Below are positions 1 through 6,595 of a stretch of 14,912 bases of DNA, one piece after another; the first letter of the stretch is position 1, and every line of letters starts with the position of its first letter. Both the position numbers and the translations under genes were made by a program. Below the pieces are notes generated by a model. That model did not search any database, was not told the DNA's origin, and was given only the letters and a program-made list of their open reading frames with translations. The DNA is taken from NCBI GenBank assembly GCA_002437575.1, contig DJQK01000149.1:6030-20941 (forward strand), given 5' to 3'. Source of the stretch: Clostridiales bacterium UBA6388. GTDB taxonomy: Bacteria; Bacillota; Clostridia; Oscillospirales; Oscillospiraceae.

Positions 1-267
1 GCCTTTGGCGTAACCGATTCCGCGCTTTTCAAACAAAAATGCGGAATCTCATCTCATAATGAGCTTCCTATGAAAAACTCCCATTCTATGAATGAACGTT
101 TTTAAGGCGGCGCCACACCATTCGGCAAGCGGATGCGGCGGAAGATTTTTCGTCAAGGCAAGGCTTGCAATGTGCAGGGATCCTGTATGTATTTCAAACG
201 TTTCAAACCGCTTAAATTGGCGGAAAAGATCCGCCGAAGCGCGAGGGCGCAATTGCGCGGTGCTGCC
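1..267. other. Left-edge intergenic region, no supported gene
   Basis: No convincing gene is seen. Frame +1 is open from the edge to a TAA at 103-105, but the 34 residues resemble nothing I recognise, so a gene tail entering from the left is only possible. Structure is present: GATTCCGC at 16-23 pairs with GCGGAATC at 41-48, with further TTTT/AAAA pairing inside. There is an 11-base palindrome at 53-63, a near-perfect 9-base tandem repeat at 192-209, and a 6-bp hairpin GGCGGA/TCCGCC at 219-235. The last lies just past the ade stop and could be a weak terminator for ade, although it lacks a good T-tract. Confidence 0.4.
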
Positions 268-2004
268 TTAGATATATTGCTGGGTATTGACGTCGATGAC
301 GCCGCGTGTGGTGATGCGAAGCGTCGGGATGACCGGAAGCGCCATGAAGCTGAGCGTCATAAACGGGTCAATGCCGCGGCTCACGCCGAGCCCGAACGCC
401 GCGTCCTTGGCCGCTTCCAAGTCCTCGTTCATCTTTGTGAGCGGCTCGTCGGACATGATGCCCGCGATCTCGAGAACGACGCTGGACAAAACCTTCCCAT
501 CCTTCACGACCACGATGCCGCCGTGGTTTTCGACGATGTAGTTGGCCGCAAACGCCATATCGGAAGCGTTCGTGCCGACGACGATGATGTTGTGCGAGTC
601 GTGGGAGATGGAGGTCGCGACTGCGCCCGCTTTCAGGCCGTAGCCCTGAATGTAGCCCAGGCCGATGTGGCCGGTATTTTTGTGCCGCTCGACGACGGCG
701 ATCTTCAGAATGTCCTTTTCCAGATCGACGCGGTCTGCGTAGCCGTTGTCGGTCGTGACGATCTCACCCGGGATCATGCCGATGACGCCGCGCTGGCGCA
801 CGTCTTCAAAGTCGGATTCCGTCAGGTGGCGCACATGGAACGTGTCGTGCGCACGCTCGTCGAGATAATCCTCGATTGCGGGAGCGGGGAAATCCTTGAG
901 CGCACCGTCATTATAATACAGTTCGCCCTTTTTGAAAACCATCTGCACGTTAAAATCCTTGAAGTTGTCGATGATCGCAAAGTCTGCCAGATAGCCGGGG
1001 GCAATTGCACCGCGGTTGTTCAGAAGGAAGTACCGCGCCGCGTGGTGGCAGGCGGCCTTGACGGTGAGAATGGGGTCTGCGCCATATTTGTTGATGGCCT
1101 CGCGGCAGATATAGTCGATGTGGCCCTTCTCCAAAAGATCGTTCGGGTGCTTGTCGTCCGTGCAGAACATACAGCGCTCGGCGTACTGCGGCGTGAGAAG
1201 TCCCGCCAGGGCCTCCAGATTCCGTGCCGCCGTGCCCTCGCGGATCATGATGAACTGGCCGCGCTTGAGCTTTTCCAGCGCGTCTTCCATCGTCGAGCAC
1301 TCGTGATCGGAGTAAACGCCTGCGGCAATGTAGGTGTCGAGATTCTTTCCCAGAAGCCCCGGCGCGTGGCCGTCGATCTTCTTGTGGTGCGCCTGCGCGG
1401 CGACGATCTTGGAGACGACCTCCTTGTCATTGTGGATGACGCCGTACGCGTTCATCATTTCGGCCAGGCCCTGCACTCTGGGGTAATCATAGAACGAGTC
1501 GATGGCCCGATAGTCAAGGTTCGCGCCCGACTCGTCCATCGGCGTGGCCGGAACGCAGGACGGCAGCATGAAGCGGACATCGATGGGAAGCCCCTCCGTC
1601 GCCTGGAACATATAGTCGATGCCGTCGGTGCCCATGACGTTCGTTATTTCGTGCGGGTCTGTGATGACGGTCGTTGTGCCGTGCGGAAGTGTCGCCCGGA
1701 CAAATTCCTTGGGGCTCACGAGACTCGACTCGAGATGGATGTGCGCGTCAATAAAGCCCGGGCAGACGATCTTGCCGGTCATGTCGTATTCGACCTCGCC
1801 GTCGTACTGGCCGAGGCCCACGATCAGCCCATTGGCGCAGGCGATGTCACAGGTCGTCAGCTCGTTGGAGAAGACGTTGACAAACGTTGCGTTCTTGAGC
1901 ACCAGATCGGCCTTTTTCCGGCCTGACGCGGCCTCGATGACCTTCTGCTTCTTGAGAAGCTTTCTCTGAATTTTTCCTGCGTAGCTTTCGGTGGTTACGG
2001 CCAT
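268..2004 (-). CDS. ade: Adenine deaminase
   Basis: Deaminates adenine to hypoxanthine and ammonia in the cytosol, for purine salvage or purine breakdown. The 578-residue product has the usual length and amidohydrolase layout: a small N-terminal beta domain, then FIDAHIHLESS (H88, H90, E92), DPHE (H118), DGHAPG (H213), SDHE (H234) and TDDKHP (about 282-287), the expected metal-site and catalytic region of the AdeC family. The C-terminal part carries the family's glycine-rich SHDSHN segment. The start at 2004 is chosen because AAAGGA precedes it at good spacing and because a consensus promoter lies upstream at 2081-2109, inside the longer open frame that reaches 2289. It is divergent from queH. 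The leader is about 70 nt and holds small CAGC/GCTG and TGCGC/GCGCA stems, but no recognisable purine riboswitch core. Family assignment is firm. Confidence 0.95.
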   Translation of the reverse strand: MAVTTESYAGKIQRKLLKKQKVIEAASGRKKADLVLKNATFVNVFSNELTTCDIACANGLIVGLGQYDGEVEYDMTGKIVCPGFIDAHIHLESSLVSPKEFVRATLPHGTTTVITDPHEITNVMGTDGIDYMFQATEGLPIDVRFMLPSCVPATPMDESGANLDYRAIDSFYDYPRVQGLAEMMNAYGVIHNDKEVVSKIVAAQAHHKKIDGHAPGLLGKNLDTYIAAGVYSDHECSTMEDALEKLKRGQFIMIREGTAARNLEALAGLLTPQYAERCMFCTDDKHPNDLLEKGHIDYICREAINKYGADPILTVKAACHHAARYFLLNNRGAIAPGYLADFAIIDNFKDFNVQMVFKKGELYYNDGALKDFPAPAIEDYLDERAHDTFHVRHLTESDFEDVRQRGVIGMIPGEIVTTDNGYADRVDLEKDILKIAVVERHKNTGHIGLGYIQGYGLKAGAVATSISHDSHNIIVVGTNASDMAFAANYIVENHGGIVVVKDGKVLSSVVLEIAGIMSDEPLTKMNEDLEAAKDAAFGLGVSRGIDPFMTLSFMALPVIPTLRITTRGVIDVNTQQYI

Positions 2005-2080
2005 GGCAATTTCATCCTTTCTGTCAATTCCGCGTGGGTTTGTGCGCGTTAAGCGCAGCTTCTTGCTGGTATTAGCACAA

Positions 2081-2109
2081 ATTATACGCCGGAAGACGGA
2101 ATTTGTCCA
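2081..2109 (-). promoter_or_regulatory. Predicted sigma-A promoter of ade
   Basis: On the minus strand a -35 TGGACA (2109-2104, 5 of 6 consensus) is followed by exactly 17 bp and a perfect -10 TATAAT (2086-2081). Transcription would start near 2074, giving a leader of about 70 nt ahead of the ATG at 2004. Confidence 0.75.
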
Positions 2110-2166
2110 TACTATTTTTGCGCGTCCAAGAAAATTTGTGAGATTTCGAAATTGCGGAACGGATGC

Positions 2167-2195
2167 TGTACACCGCGGGCTTTGCATGATATAAT
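2167..2195 (+). promoter_or_regulatory. Predicted extended -10 promoter of queH
   Basis: A perfect TATAAT at 2190-2195 is preceded by TGA, making a TGn extended -10 element. A weak -35 TGTACA (2167-2172, 4 of 6) lies 17 bp upstream. The start site would fall near 2202, so the leader is only about 14 nt, essentially just the ribosome binding site. A 10-bp palindrome ATTTCGAAAT at 2143-2152 sits between this and the ade promoter. Confidence 0.65.
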
Positions 2196-2215
2196 TGATC
2201 GTTGGAGGCGAGGAC

Positions 2216-2761
2216 ATGAAGCTTTTGATGCACATCTGCTGCGCACCTTGCGCGAACCTGCCCATCGACGTTTTACGCGCCGACGGCATCGATCTGACCG
2301 GCTACTGGTATAACCCGAACATCCACCCCTTCACCGAGTACCGCGCGAGACGGAACTGCCTGCAGGAATACGCGAAGACGATCGATCTGCCGCTTCTCGT
2401 GCGGGACGATTACGGCCTTCGTCCGTTTGTCCGGGCCGTGGCCGACGATATCGCGGGCCGCTGCGTCAAGTGCTATGAGATGCGGCTTTTTGAGGCGGCA
2501 AGGATGGCAAAAGAGGGCGGCTTCGACGCGTTCACATCTTCCCTTTTCATCAGCCCCTATCAGCAGCACGAGCTCATGCGCGACGTCGCCTACCGGGCCG
2601 GCGAAGAATACGGCGTGCAGTTTTACTATCAGGACTTCCGCCCCTTATTTCGCGACGGCCAGACGCGGGCAAGAGAATTGGGGTTCTATATCCAGAAATA
2701 CTGCGGCTGCGTCTTCTCCGAACAGGAGCGGTATCAGAAGCCGTCGAGAATTATTCCGTAA
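2216..2761 (+). CDS. queH: Epoxyqueuosine reductase QueH
   Basis: Reduces epoxyqueuosine to queuosine in the anticodon wobble position of tRNA, as the non-homologous replacement of QueG. The 181-residue protein (formerly DUF208) shows the complete cysteine set of the family: HICCAPC at 6-12 (C8, C9, C12), GRCVKCYEMR with C83 and C86, and YCGC with C163 and C165. These are expected to bind an iron-sulfur cluster and an adjacent metal site. SPYQQHEL at 113-120 is another conserved stretch. The ATG at 2216 is preceded by GGAGGCGAGG, and starts further upstream would overlap the promoter. No other queuosine gene is in view, so the gene seems to stand alone. It ends 4 bases before a strong terminator shared with the convergent neighbour. 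Confidence 0.93.
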   Translation: MKLLMHICCAPCANLPIDVLRADGIDLTGYWYNPNIHPFTEYRARRNCLQEYAKTIDLPLLVRDDYGLRPFVRAVADDIAGRCVKCYEMRLFEAARMAKEGGFDAFTSSLFISPYQQHELMRDVAYRAGEEYGVQFYYQDFRPLFRDGQTRARELGFYIQKYCGCVFSEQERYQKPSRIIP

Positions 2762-2765
2762 AAAT

Positions 2766-2795
2766 GGCTCTGCATCGTGTGATGCAGAGCCTTTT
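2766..2795. terminator. Bidirectional terminator between queH and the anti-sigma-like gene
   Basis: A perfect 11-bp stem, GGCTCTGCATC (2766-2776) with GATGCAGAGCC (2781-2791), closes a GTGT loop and is followed by TTTT on the plus strand. On the minus strand the stem is followed by ATTTT, since AAAAT lies at 2761-2765. It sits between two convergent stop codons (2761 and 2798) and can serve both. Confidence 0.88.
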
Positions 2796-2797
2796 CG

Positions 2798-4027
2798 TTA
2801 TTCCGCCGCCGTCAGTTCCCGGATCACATCGTCCGTTCCGTAGGGGAACTTTGCCTGTTCCAGAAGCGTGAGATACGGCGTGGGGTCTTCACCTTTGTCC
2901 ATCGCGGCGCGGAACGCGTCCAGATCCTCGCAGGTATAGACGGCGCCGGAAATAAGGTCTTCACCCAGCATCACGACCGTGCCGTTCTGAAAATCGAGGT
3001 AATACGCAGGCTCCGGCAGCGTGTCGATCGGAACAAGATCTTCGATGCCGCAGATGACCTCGATGCGCTTGGCGTTTTTGTCCGTAAACGTTTGGCTGCG
3101 CCAGCCGGAAGCGTCCTTCCGGTACATCGTGATGTCGGCGCTTGCAAACGAGTACGCGGGCTCTTCGGAGGGTTCCTCCAGCCAGTTGGGCTCTTCATAG
3201 TACCTGCCGAGCGTGATGTTTTGGACGCTGCCATCTACCACGCGGATGCTCAGCCGGACATGACCGGCCGTCAGCTCGACATAGCGAAGCGAGCCATCCG
3301 ACTCGTCATAGTCTGCCTGCGCGTCCGGATAGGCGGCCAGCACGTCTTCTGCGCTGCTGCCGTTCTGGATGCCCGTGGGAAGCGCCCAGTCGCTGGTGCC
3401 GAACGTCATAACCTCGTCCACGACAAAGCCGTCTCCCACGTCGGTAAAGCTGAGCTTCACGTCGCTGATATAATTCGGGTCATTTGTGAAATTGTACCGC
3501 CAGGTGACATAGCGGCGATCGCCCTGGCCGGTGCTGAAGGAAAGCTCGTCGCTCTTTTCCTTCGGCTCACCCAGAAGCGAATACACGTCTTCCAGCGGCA
3601 TCCCGAGCTTTACAGGACCGAGCGTTGTGTGAAGCAGCTCCTGCTCGAGCGCCGCGTCCACAGAGTCGTTTGCCGCAGTCTCGCCGCGCGAACCGACACC
3701 GGACTCACCGGCCTTTGCGTCTTCTTCTGCGGGCGCTTCTTCGGCGATGGCTTCTTCCATCGTCTCTTCCGGTGCGTCGGCGGTCGGAGTTTCTGCGGCG
3801 GCCGTTTCCATGGTCATGGTCGCAGTATCCGGTGTACTGTCACTTTTCATGTTCCAGAGCGGCAGACGGCTGGCAAGCCCGATGACGAGCACGCAGCACG
3901 CGGCCAGCGCCGCCCACTTGATCCAGTAGACGTTTGAGCGTCTCTTTTCCACCGGCTGGTCGGCGCGGGTAATTAGATCGTCTCCCACGAAGCCGATGGC
4001 GCGGAACAGTTTTTCCTGCTTTGTCAT
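2798..4027 (-). CDS. Membrane-anchored putative anti-sigma factor
   Basis: A 409-residue protein that probably restrains the ECF sigma factor encoded just upstream. It has a short cytosolic N-terminus (1-34), one transmembrane helix (about 35-57, starting WIKWAALAACCVLV), an acidic Glu/Ala/Thr-rich linker (about 61-125), and an external domain. The N-terminus has the look of clostridial sigma-associated membrane proteins. The external part has two related motifs, KLGMPLEDVYSLLGEP (140-155) and GIQNGSSAEDVLAAYP (219-234), like the G-x-x-x-EDV-x-x-x-x-G/Y-P pattern of small BLIP/SmpA-type lipoprotein domains; this likeness is inference. The start at 4027 is chosen because GAAGGAGGG precedes it and it forms an ATGA overlap with the sigma gene stop. 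No recognisable zinc anti-sigma motif (HxxxCxxC) is present, so its role rests mainly on gene order. Confidence 0.75.
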   Translation of the reverse strand: MTKQEKLFRAIGFVGDDLITRADQPVEKRRSNVYWIKWAALAACCVLVIGLASRLPLWNMKSDSTPDTATMTMETAAAETPTADAPEETMEEAIAEEAPAEEDAKAGESGVGSRGETAANDSVDAALEQELLHTTLGPVKLGMPLEDVYSLLGEPKEKSDELSFSTGQGDRRYVTWRYNFTNDPNYISDVKLSFTDVGDGFVVDEVMTFGTSDWALPTGIQNGSSAEDVLAAYPDAQADYDESDGSLRYVELTAGHVRLSIRVVDGSVQNITLGRYYEEPNWLEEPSEEPAYSFASADITMYRKDASGWRSQTFTDKNAKRIEVICGIEDLVPIDTLPEPAYYLDFQNGTVVMLGEDLISGAVYTCEDLDAFRAAMDKGEDPTPYLTLLEQAKFPYGTDDVIRELTAAE

Positions 4028-4584
4028 ACGGCAATGCCCTCCTTCTGCAAAAATACGCGCAGCTGTTCGCGCGTGCGGAAAAGCATCGATTTGACCGTGT
4101 TTTCCTTCATCGAAAAGCGCCCGGCGATCTGCGAAATGGACTCCGCGTACCAGTACCGGCGCAAAAATAAACTGCACTGCTTTTCCGGAATGGTCCGAAG
4201 AAAGCGGTCGATGGCCGCGCCGAGCTCCCGTTCATCCATCGTCTGCTCGACGTTCTGCCTCGCCGGAACGCACTCTGAAAGCTCGTCAAGCGCCGCGGGG
4301 AAGCTGTCTCCTCCGCGTTTTTCCGCGTGGGCCGCCTTGTACCGGTCGAGGGACAAATTGCGCGTGATGCGGCCTAAAAACGCCGACAAAACGGACGGCC
4401 GCTGCGGCGGCATCGCGTTCCAGGCCTTGAGCCACGTGTCAGACACGCACTCTTCGCTGTCTTCGAAATTTTTTAAGATATTGTGGGCGATCGCGCGGCA
4501 GTAGCCGCCGTATTTCGTATCCGTCTCCTGTACGGCCTGCTCCGACCTTGCCCAGTACAGGTCGATGATCTGCGCATCTTCCAT
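4024..4584 (-). CDS. ECF-type RNA polymerase sigma factor
   Basis: A 186-residue alternative sigma factor of the sigma-70 superfamily that directs RNA polymerase to a small regulon. Region 2 covers about residues 7-84, with the core-binding and -10-reading segment ending SAFLGRITRNLSLDRYKA. Region 4 covers about 124-180, with a helix-turn-helix around ESISQIAGRFSMKENTVKSM that should read the -35 element. Sigma regions 1 and 3 are absent, as expected of ECF factors. The ATG at 4584 follows GGAGGGG at good spacing. Its stop overlaps the next start in ATGA, so the membrane regulator is translationally coupled. The gene is divergent from ymdB and its promoter at 4674-4682 mirrors the ymdB promoter. 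The target signal is unknown. Confidence 0.92.
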   Translation of the reverse strand: MEDAQIIDLYWARSEQAVQETDTKYGGYCRAIAHNILKNFEDSEECVSDTWLKAWNAMPPQRPSVLSAFLGRITRNLSLDRYKAAHAEKRGGDSFPAALDELSECVPARQNVEQTMDERELGAAIDRFLRTIPEKQCSLFLRRYWYAESISQIAGRFSMKENTVKSMLFRTREQLRVFLQKEGIAV

Positions 4585-4673
4585 AGAAGCTTCCCCTCCG
4601 TTTGTCTGTCTCGTTATAAAAGACGAGAAAATTTGTCCTCGGTTGCACGATTTTCTTTTTTCGTTCCCATCCG

Positions 4674-4702
4674 ATTATACCATAGTCAAACGGGTTCGGA
4701 AA
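4674..4702 (-). promoter_or_regulatory. Predicted extended -10 promoter of the sigma/anti-sigma operon
   Basis: On the minus strand TGG-TATAAT (4682-4674) is a perfect extended -10. The -35 region (about 4702-4697, TTTCCG) is poor. The start would be near 4667, giving an 83-nt leader. The element overlaps the divergent ymdB promoter and is an exact inverted copy of its -10 region. Confidence 0.65.
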
Positions 4703-4711
4703 TGGTATAAT
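4683..4711 (+). promoter_or_regulatory. Predicted extended -10 promoter of the ymdB operon
   Basis: TGG-TATAAT with TATAAT at 4706-4711, and a -35 TAGTCA at 4683-4688 (4 of 6) at 17 bp. The start would be near 4718, about 25 nt before the ymdB ATG, leaving room only for the AGGAG ribosome binding site at 4730-4734. Confidence 0.7.
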
Positions 4712-4742
4712 GTCCGCAAACGAAACGTTAGGAGAATACTTG

Positions 4743-5516
4743 ATGGAATTGCGTGTTCTGGCCGTGGGCGACGTGGTGGGCGCGTCGGGTCTGCGGTTTT
4801 TGCAGCAGAAGCTGCGCGGGCTCAAGCGGCTTTACGGCATTGATTTTTGCGTCGTGAACGGCGAAAACGCCAGCGGTGTGGGTTTAACGCCGCAGCAGGC
4901 CGACGCGATGCTGGACGCGGGCGCGGACGTCATCACGCTCGGAAACCACACCTGGAACCGGCGGGAGATCTGCCCATATTTGGACGACTGCGCGTATATT
5001 CTAAGGCCGGCGAACTTTCAGCCGAGTCTTCCCGGGCGCGGCTGGGGCGTTTTTGAGACGAAAGCGGGGCCTGTGGCGGTTGTAAATTTAATTGGCCGGT
5101 GTTCGATGGACTTTGGGCCCGACAATCCCTTCCGCGTGGTCGATAGGATCCTGAAGGATGTCGGCGAAATTCCGATTTTTATCGACTTCCACGCCGAGGC
5201 GACGAGCGAAAAGCTTGCGATGGGCTACTATTTAGACGGAAAAGTTTCCGCCCTCTGGGGCACGCACACGCACGTTCCGACGGCAGACGAGCAGATCCTG
5301 CCGAACGGCACCGGCTATCAGACGGACCTTGGCATGACGGGGCCCGCAGTTTCCGTTCTCGGCGTCAAACCCGAGCAGTCGATCGCGATGTTCCGCGGAG
5401 AGCTGACGAGCCGGTATGAAACGGCGCCGGGGCCGTGCAAGCTCTGCGGCGCGGTGTTTACGATCGACACGAAAACGAGGCTCTGCACGAGCATAGAAAG
5501 GGTGACGGTGCTGTGA
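4743..5516 (+). CDS. ymdB: YmdB-type metallophosphodiesterase (TIGR00282 family)
   Basis: A dinuclear-metal phosphodiesterase. In Bacillus subtilis YmdB acts on cyclic nucleotides in vitro and influences biofilm and motility decisions; the substrate here is not known. The 257-residue length is standard. All metal ligands are visible: GD (D10), NGEN (E41), GNHTW (N68, H69), DFHAE (H150) and THTH (H175, H177). The start at 4743 is chosen because the product then begins MELRVLAVGDVVG, matching the family N-terminus, with AGGAG 8 nt upstream; an in-frame ATG at 4710 overlaps the -10 element. It is the first gene of an operon: its TGA overlaps the GTG start of the nuclease gene in GTGA. In many Firmicutes ymdB follows the RNase Y gene, which is not seen here. 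Confidence 0.93.
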   Translation: MELRVLAVGDVVGASGLRFLQQKLRGLKRLYGIDFCVVNGENASGVGLTPQQADAMLDAGADVITLGNHTWNRREICPYLDDCAYILRPANFQPSLPGRGWGVFETKAGPVAVVNLIGRCSMDFGPDNPFRVVDRILKDVGEIPIFIDFHAEATSEKLAMGYYLDGKVSALWGTHTHVPTADEQILPNGTGYQTDLGMTGPAVSVLGVKPEQSIAMFRGELTSRYETAPGPCKLCGAVFTIDTKTRLCTSIERVTVL

Positions 5517-6595
5517 TCACATTTTTACACGCGGCGGACCTGCATCTGGACGCGCCGTTTTCCGGCCTTTCTCCCGCGCAGGCGGCGAAGCGGCGGGAAG
5601 AGCAGATAGAGCTTGTGCGCAGAATGTTCGAATTGGCCAACGAGCGGGGCTGCACGCTCGCGCTTCTGGCAGGCGATCTTTTTGACGCGCCGGAGGTAAG
5701 GCCGGATACGGTAGAGCAGGTGCAAAGAGCCTGCGCGGGCTTTCACGGACATATTTTCATCGCGCCCGGAAACCACGACTGCTGCAAACCGGGCAGCGTT
5801 TACTCCATTGGCGGCTGGCCGGAAAACGTCCATATTTTCTCCTCGCGGAACATTTCCCATGTCGAGCTGCCGGAGTGCACCGTCTACGGCGCGGGCTTCG
5901 CGCAGGCCTGCGAGAACGCGATGCTGGACGGCTTCCGCGCGGAAGACGGCAAGCCCGCCCTCATGGTCCTGCACGGCGACTGCCTGCAAAAGGACTCGCC
6001 CTATGACCCCATCACAAAAGAGCAGGTCGAGGCTTCAAACCTTGCCTATCTCGCCCTCGGCCATATCCATCAGGCCAGCGGCCTTTTACGCGCCGGGAAA
6101 ACAGCTTATGCGTGGCCCGGCTGCGCGATGGGGCGCGGCTTTGACGAGCTGGGCGAAAAGGGCGTGTATTTTGGAAGCGTTTCCGATTCCGGCGAGGTTT
6201 CTCTGGACTTTGTTCCGCTCGGCGGACGGAAATACGAAATTTTGCGCGTGGAGGCGGGAGACGACGCTCTTTCTGCGATCGAAGGCGTGCTTCCGGAAAA
6301 TACGCAAAACGATATCTACCGCATCATACTCACAGGCCCGTCTGCGCTGCCGGACACGAGGGCGCTGATGCGCGCGTTAGAGGGCCGCTTTTTCGCCCTC
6401 ACCATCCGCGACGAGACAAGGCCGAAGCAGGAGCTTTGGAGCGGCGCGGGCGAAGATACGCTGCGTGGCCTTTTTTTGCAGACGCTCCGCACGCAGTATG
6501 ACGCGGCAGACGACGACGTTACAAGGCGGAAAATTGCCCGGGCGGCAAGGCTCGGGCTGGACGCGATGGAGAACCGGCTGGAGGTGGACGGATGA
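5513..6595 (+). CDS. DNA repair exonuclease subunit, YhaO/SbcD-like
   Basis: Calcineurin-type metallophosphoesterase expected to form the nuclease half of an SbcCD/Mre11-Rad50-like complex that trims DNA ends or hairpins. In 360 residues the five motifs stand in order: HAADLHL (D9, H11), AGDLFD (D55), GNHD (86-89), HGD (154-156) and GHIH (183-186). The C-terminal 170 residues are a variable cap or partner-binding region. The start is GTG at 5513, which overlaps the ymdB stop in GTGA and has GAAAGGGTG upstream; the product then begins VITFLHAAD, right for the family. The stop overlaps the start of the partner ATPase in ATGA. The order of nuclease then ATPase is that of the yhaO-yhaN pair of Bacillus subtilis, and the short length fits YhaO better than true SbcD. 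Confidence 0.9.
   Translation: MITFLHAADLHLDAPFSGLSPAQAAKRREEQIELVRRMFELANERGCTLALLAGDLFDAPEVRPDTVEQVQRACAGFHGHIFIAPGNHDCCKPGSVYSIGGWPENVHIFSSRNISHVELPECTVYGAGFAQACENAMLDGFRAEDGKPALMVLHGDCLQKDSPYDPITKEQVEASNLAYLALGHIHQASGLLRAGKTAYAWPGCAMGRGFDELGEKGVYFGSVSDSGEVSLDFVPLGGRKYEILRVEAGDDALSAIEGVLPENTQNDIYRIILTGPSALPDTRALMRALEGRFFALTIRDETRPKQELWSGAGEDTLRGLFLQTLRTQYDAADDDVTRRKIARAARLGLDAMENRLEVDG

Larger units (their letters stand above)
4674..4711. repeat. Perfect 10-bp inverted repeat formed by two divergent -10 elements
   Basis: ATTATACCAT at 4674-4683 is the exact reverse complement of ATGGTATAAT at 4702-4711, separated by 18 bp. Each arm is an extended -10 element facing outward, one for the sigma operon and one for ymdB. 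The two -35 regions must lie in the shared centre, so both promoters probably cannot be fully occupied at once. Confidence 0.8.

Noticed and set aside
1..105. Tail of a coding gene entering from the left edge
   Set aside because: The frame is open for 34 codons, but it is short, unrecognised, and contains a strong hairpin; not enough to call.
133..1926. A 597-codon open frame on the plus strand opposite ade
   Set aside because: It mirrors ade codon for codon in a GC-rich region, has no ribosome binding site, and its product (rich in Val, Asp, Arg) resembles nothing. Ade is certain on the other strand.
2005..2074. Possible purine riboswitch in the ade leader
   Set aside because: The leader is only about 70 nt and shows small stems, but not the three-way-junction core or a terminator typical of purine riboswitches.
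2005..2289. N-terminal extension of adenine deaminase up to 2289
   Set aside because: The extension would cross the consensus promoter at 2081-2109 and the start of queH, and it matches no family sequence; the ATG at 2004 has a good ribosome binding site.
3092..3937. A 281-codon plus-strand frame opposite the anti-sigma-like gene
   Set aside because: No start signal, low-complexity product, and the minus-strand gene is supported by the ATGA coupling with the sigma gene.
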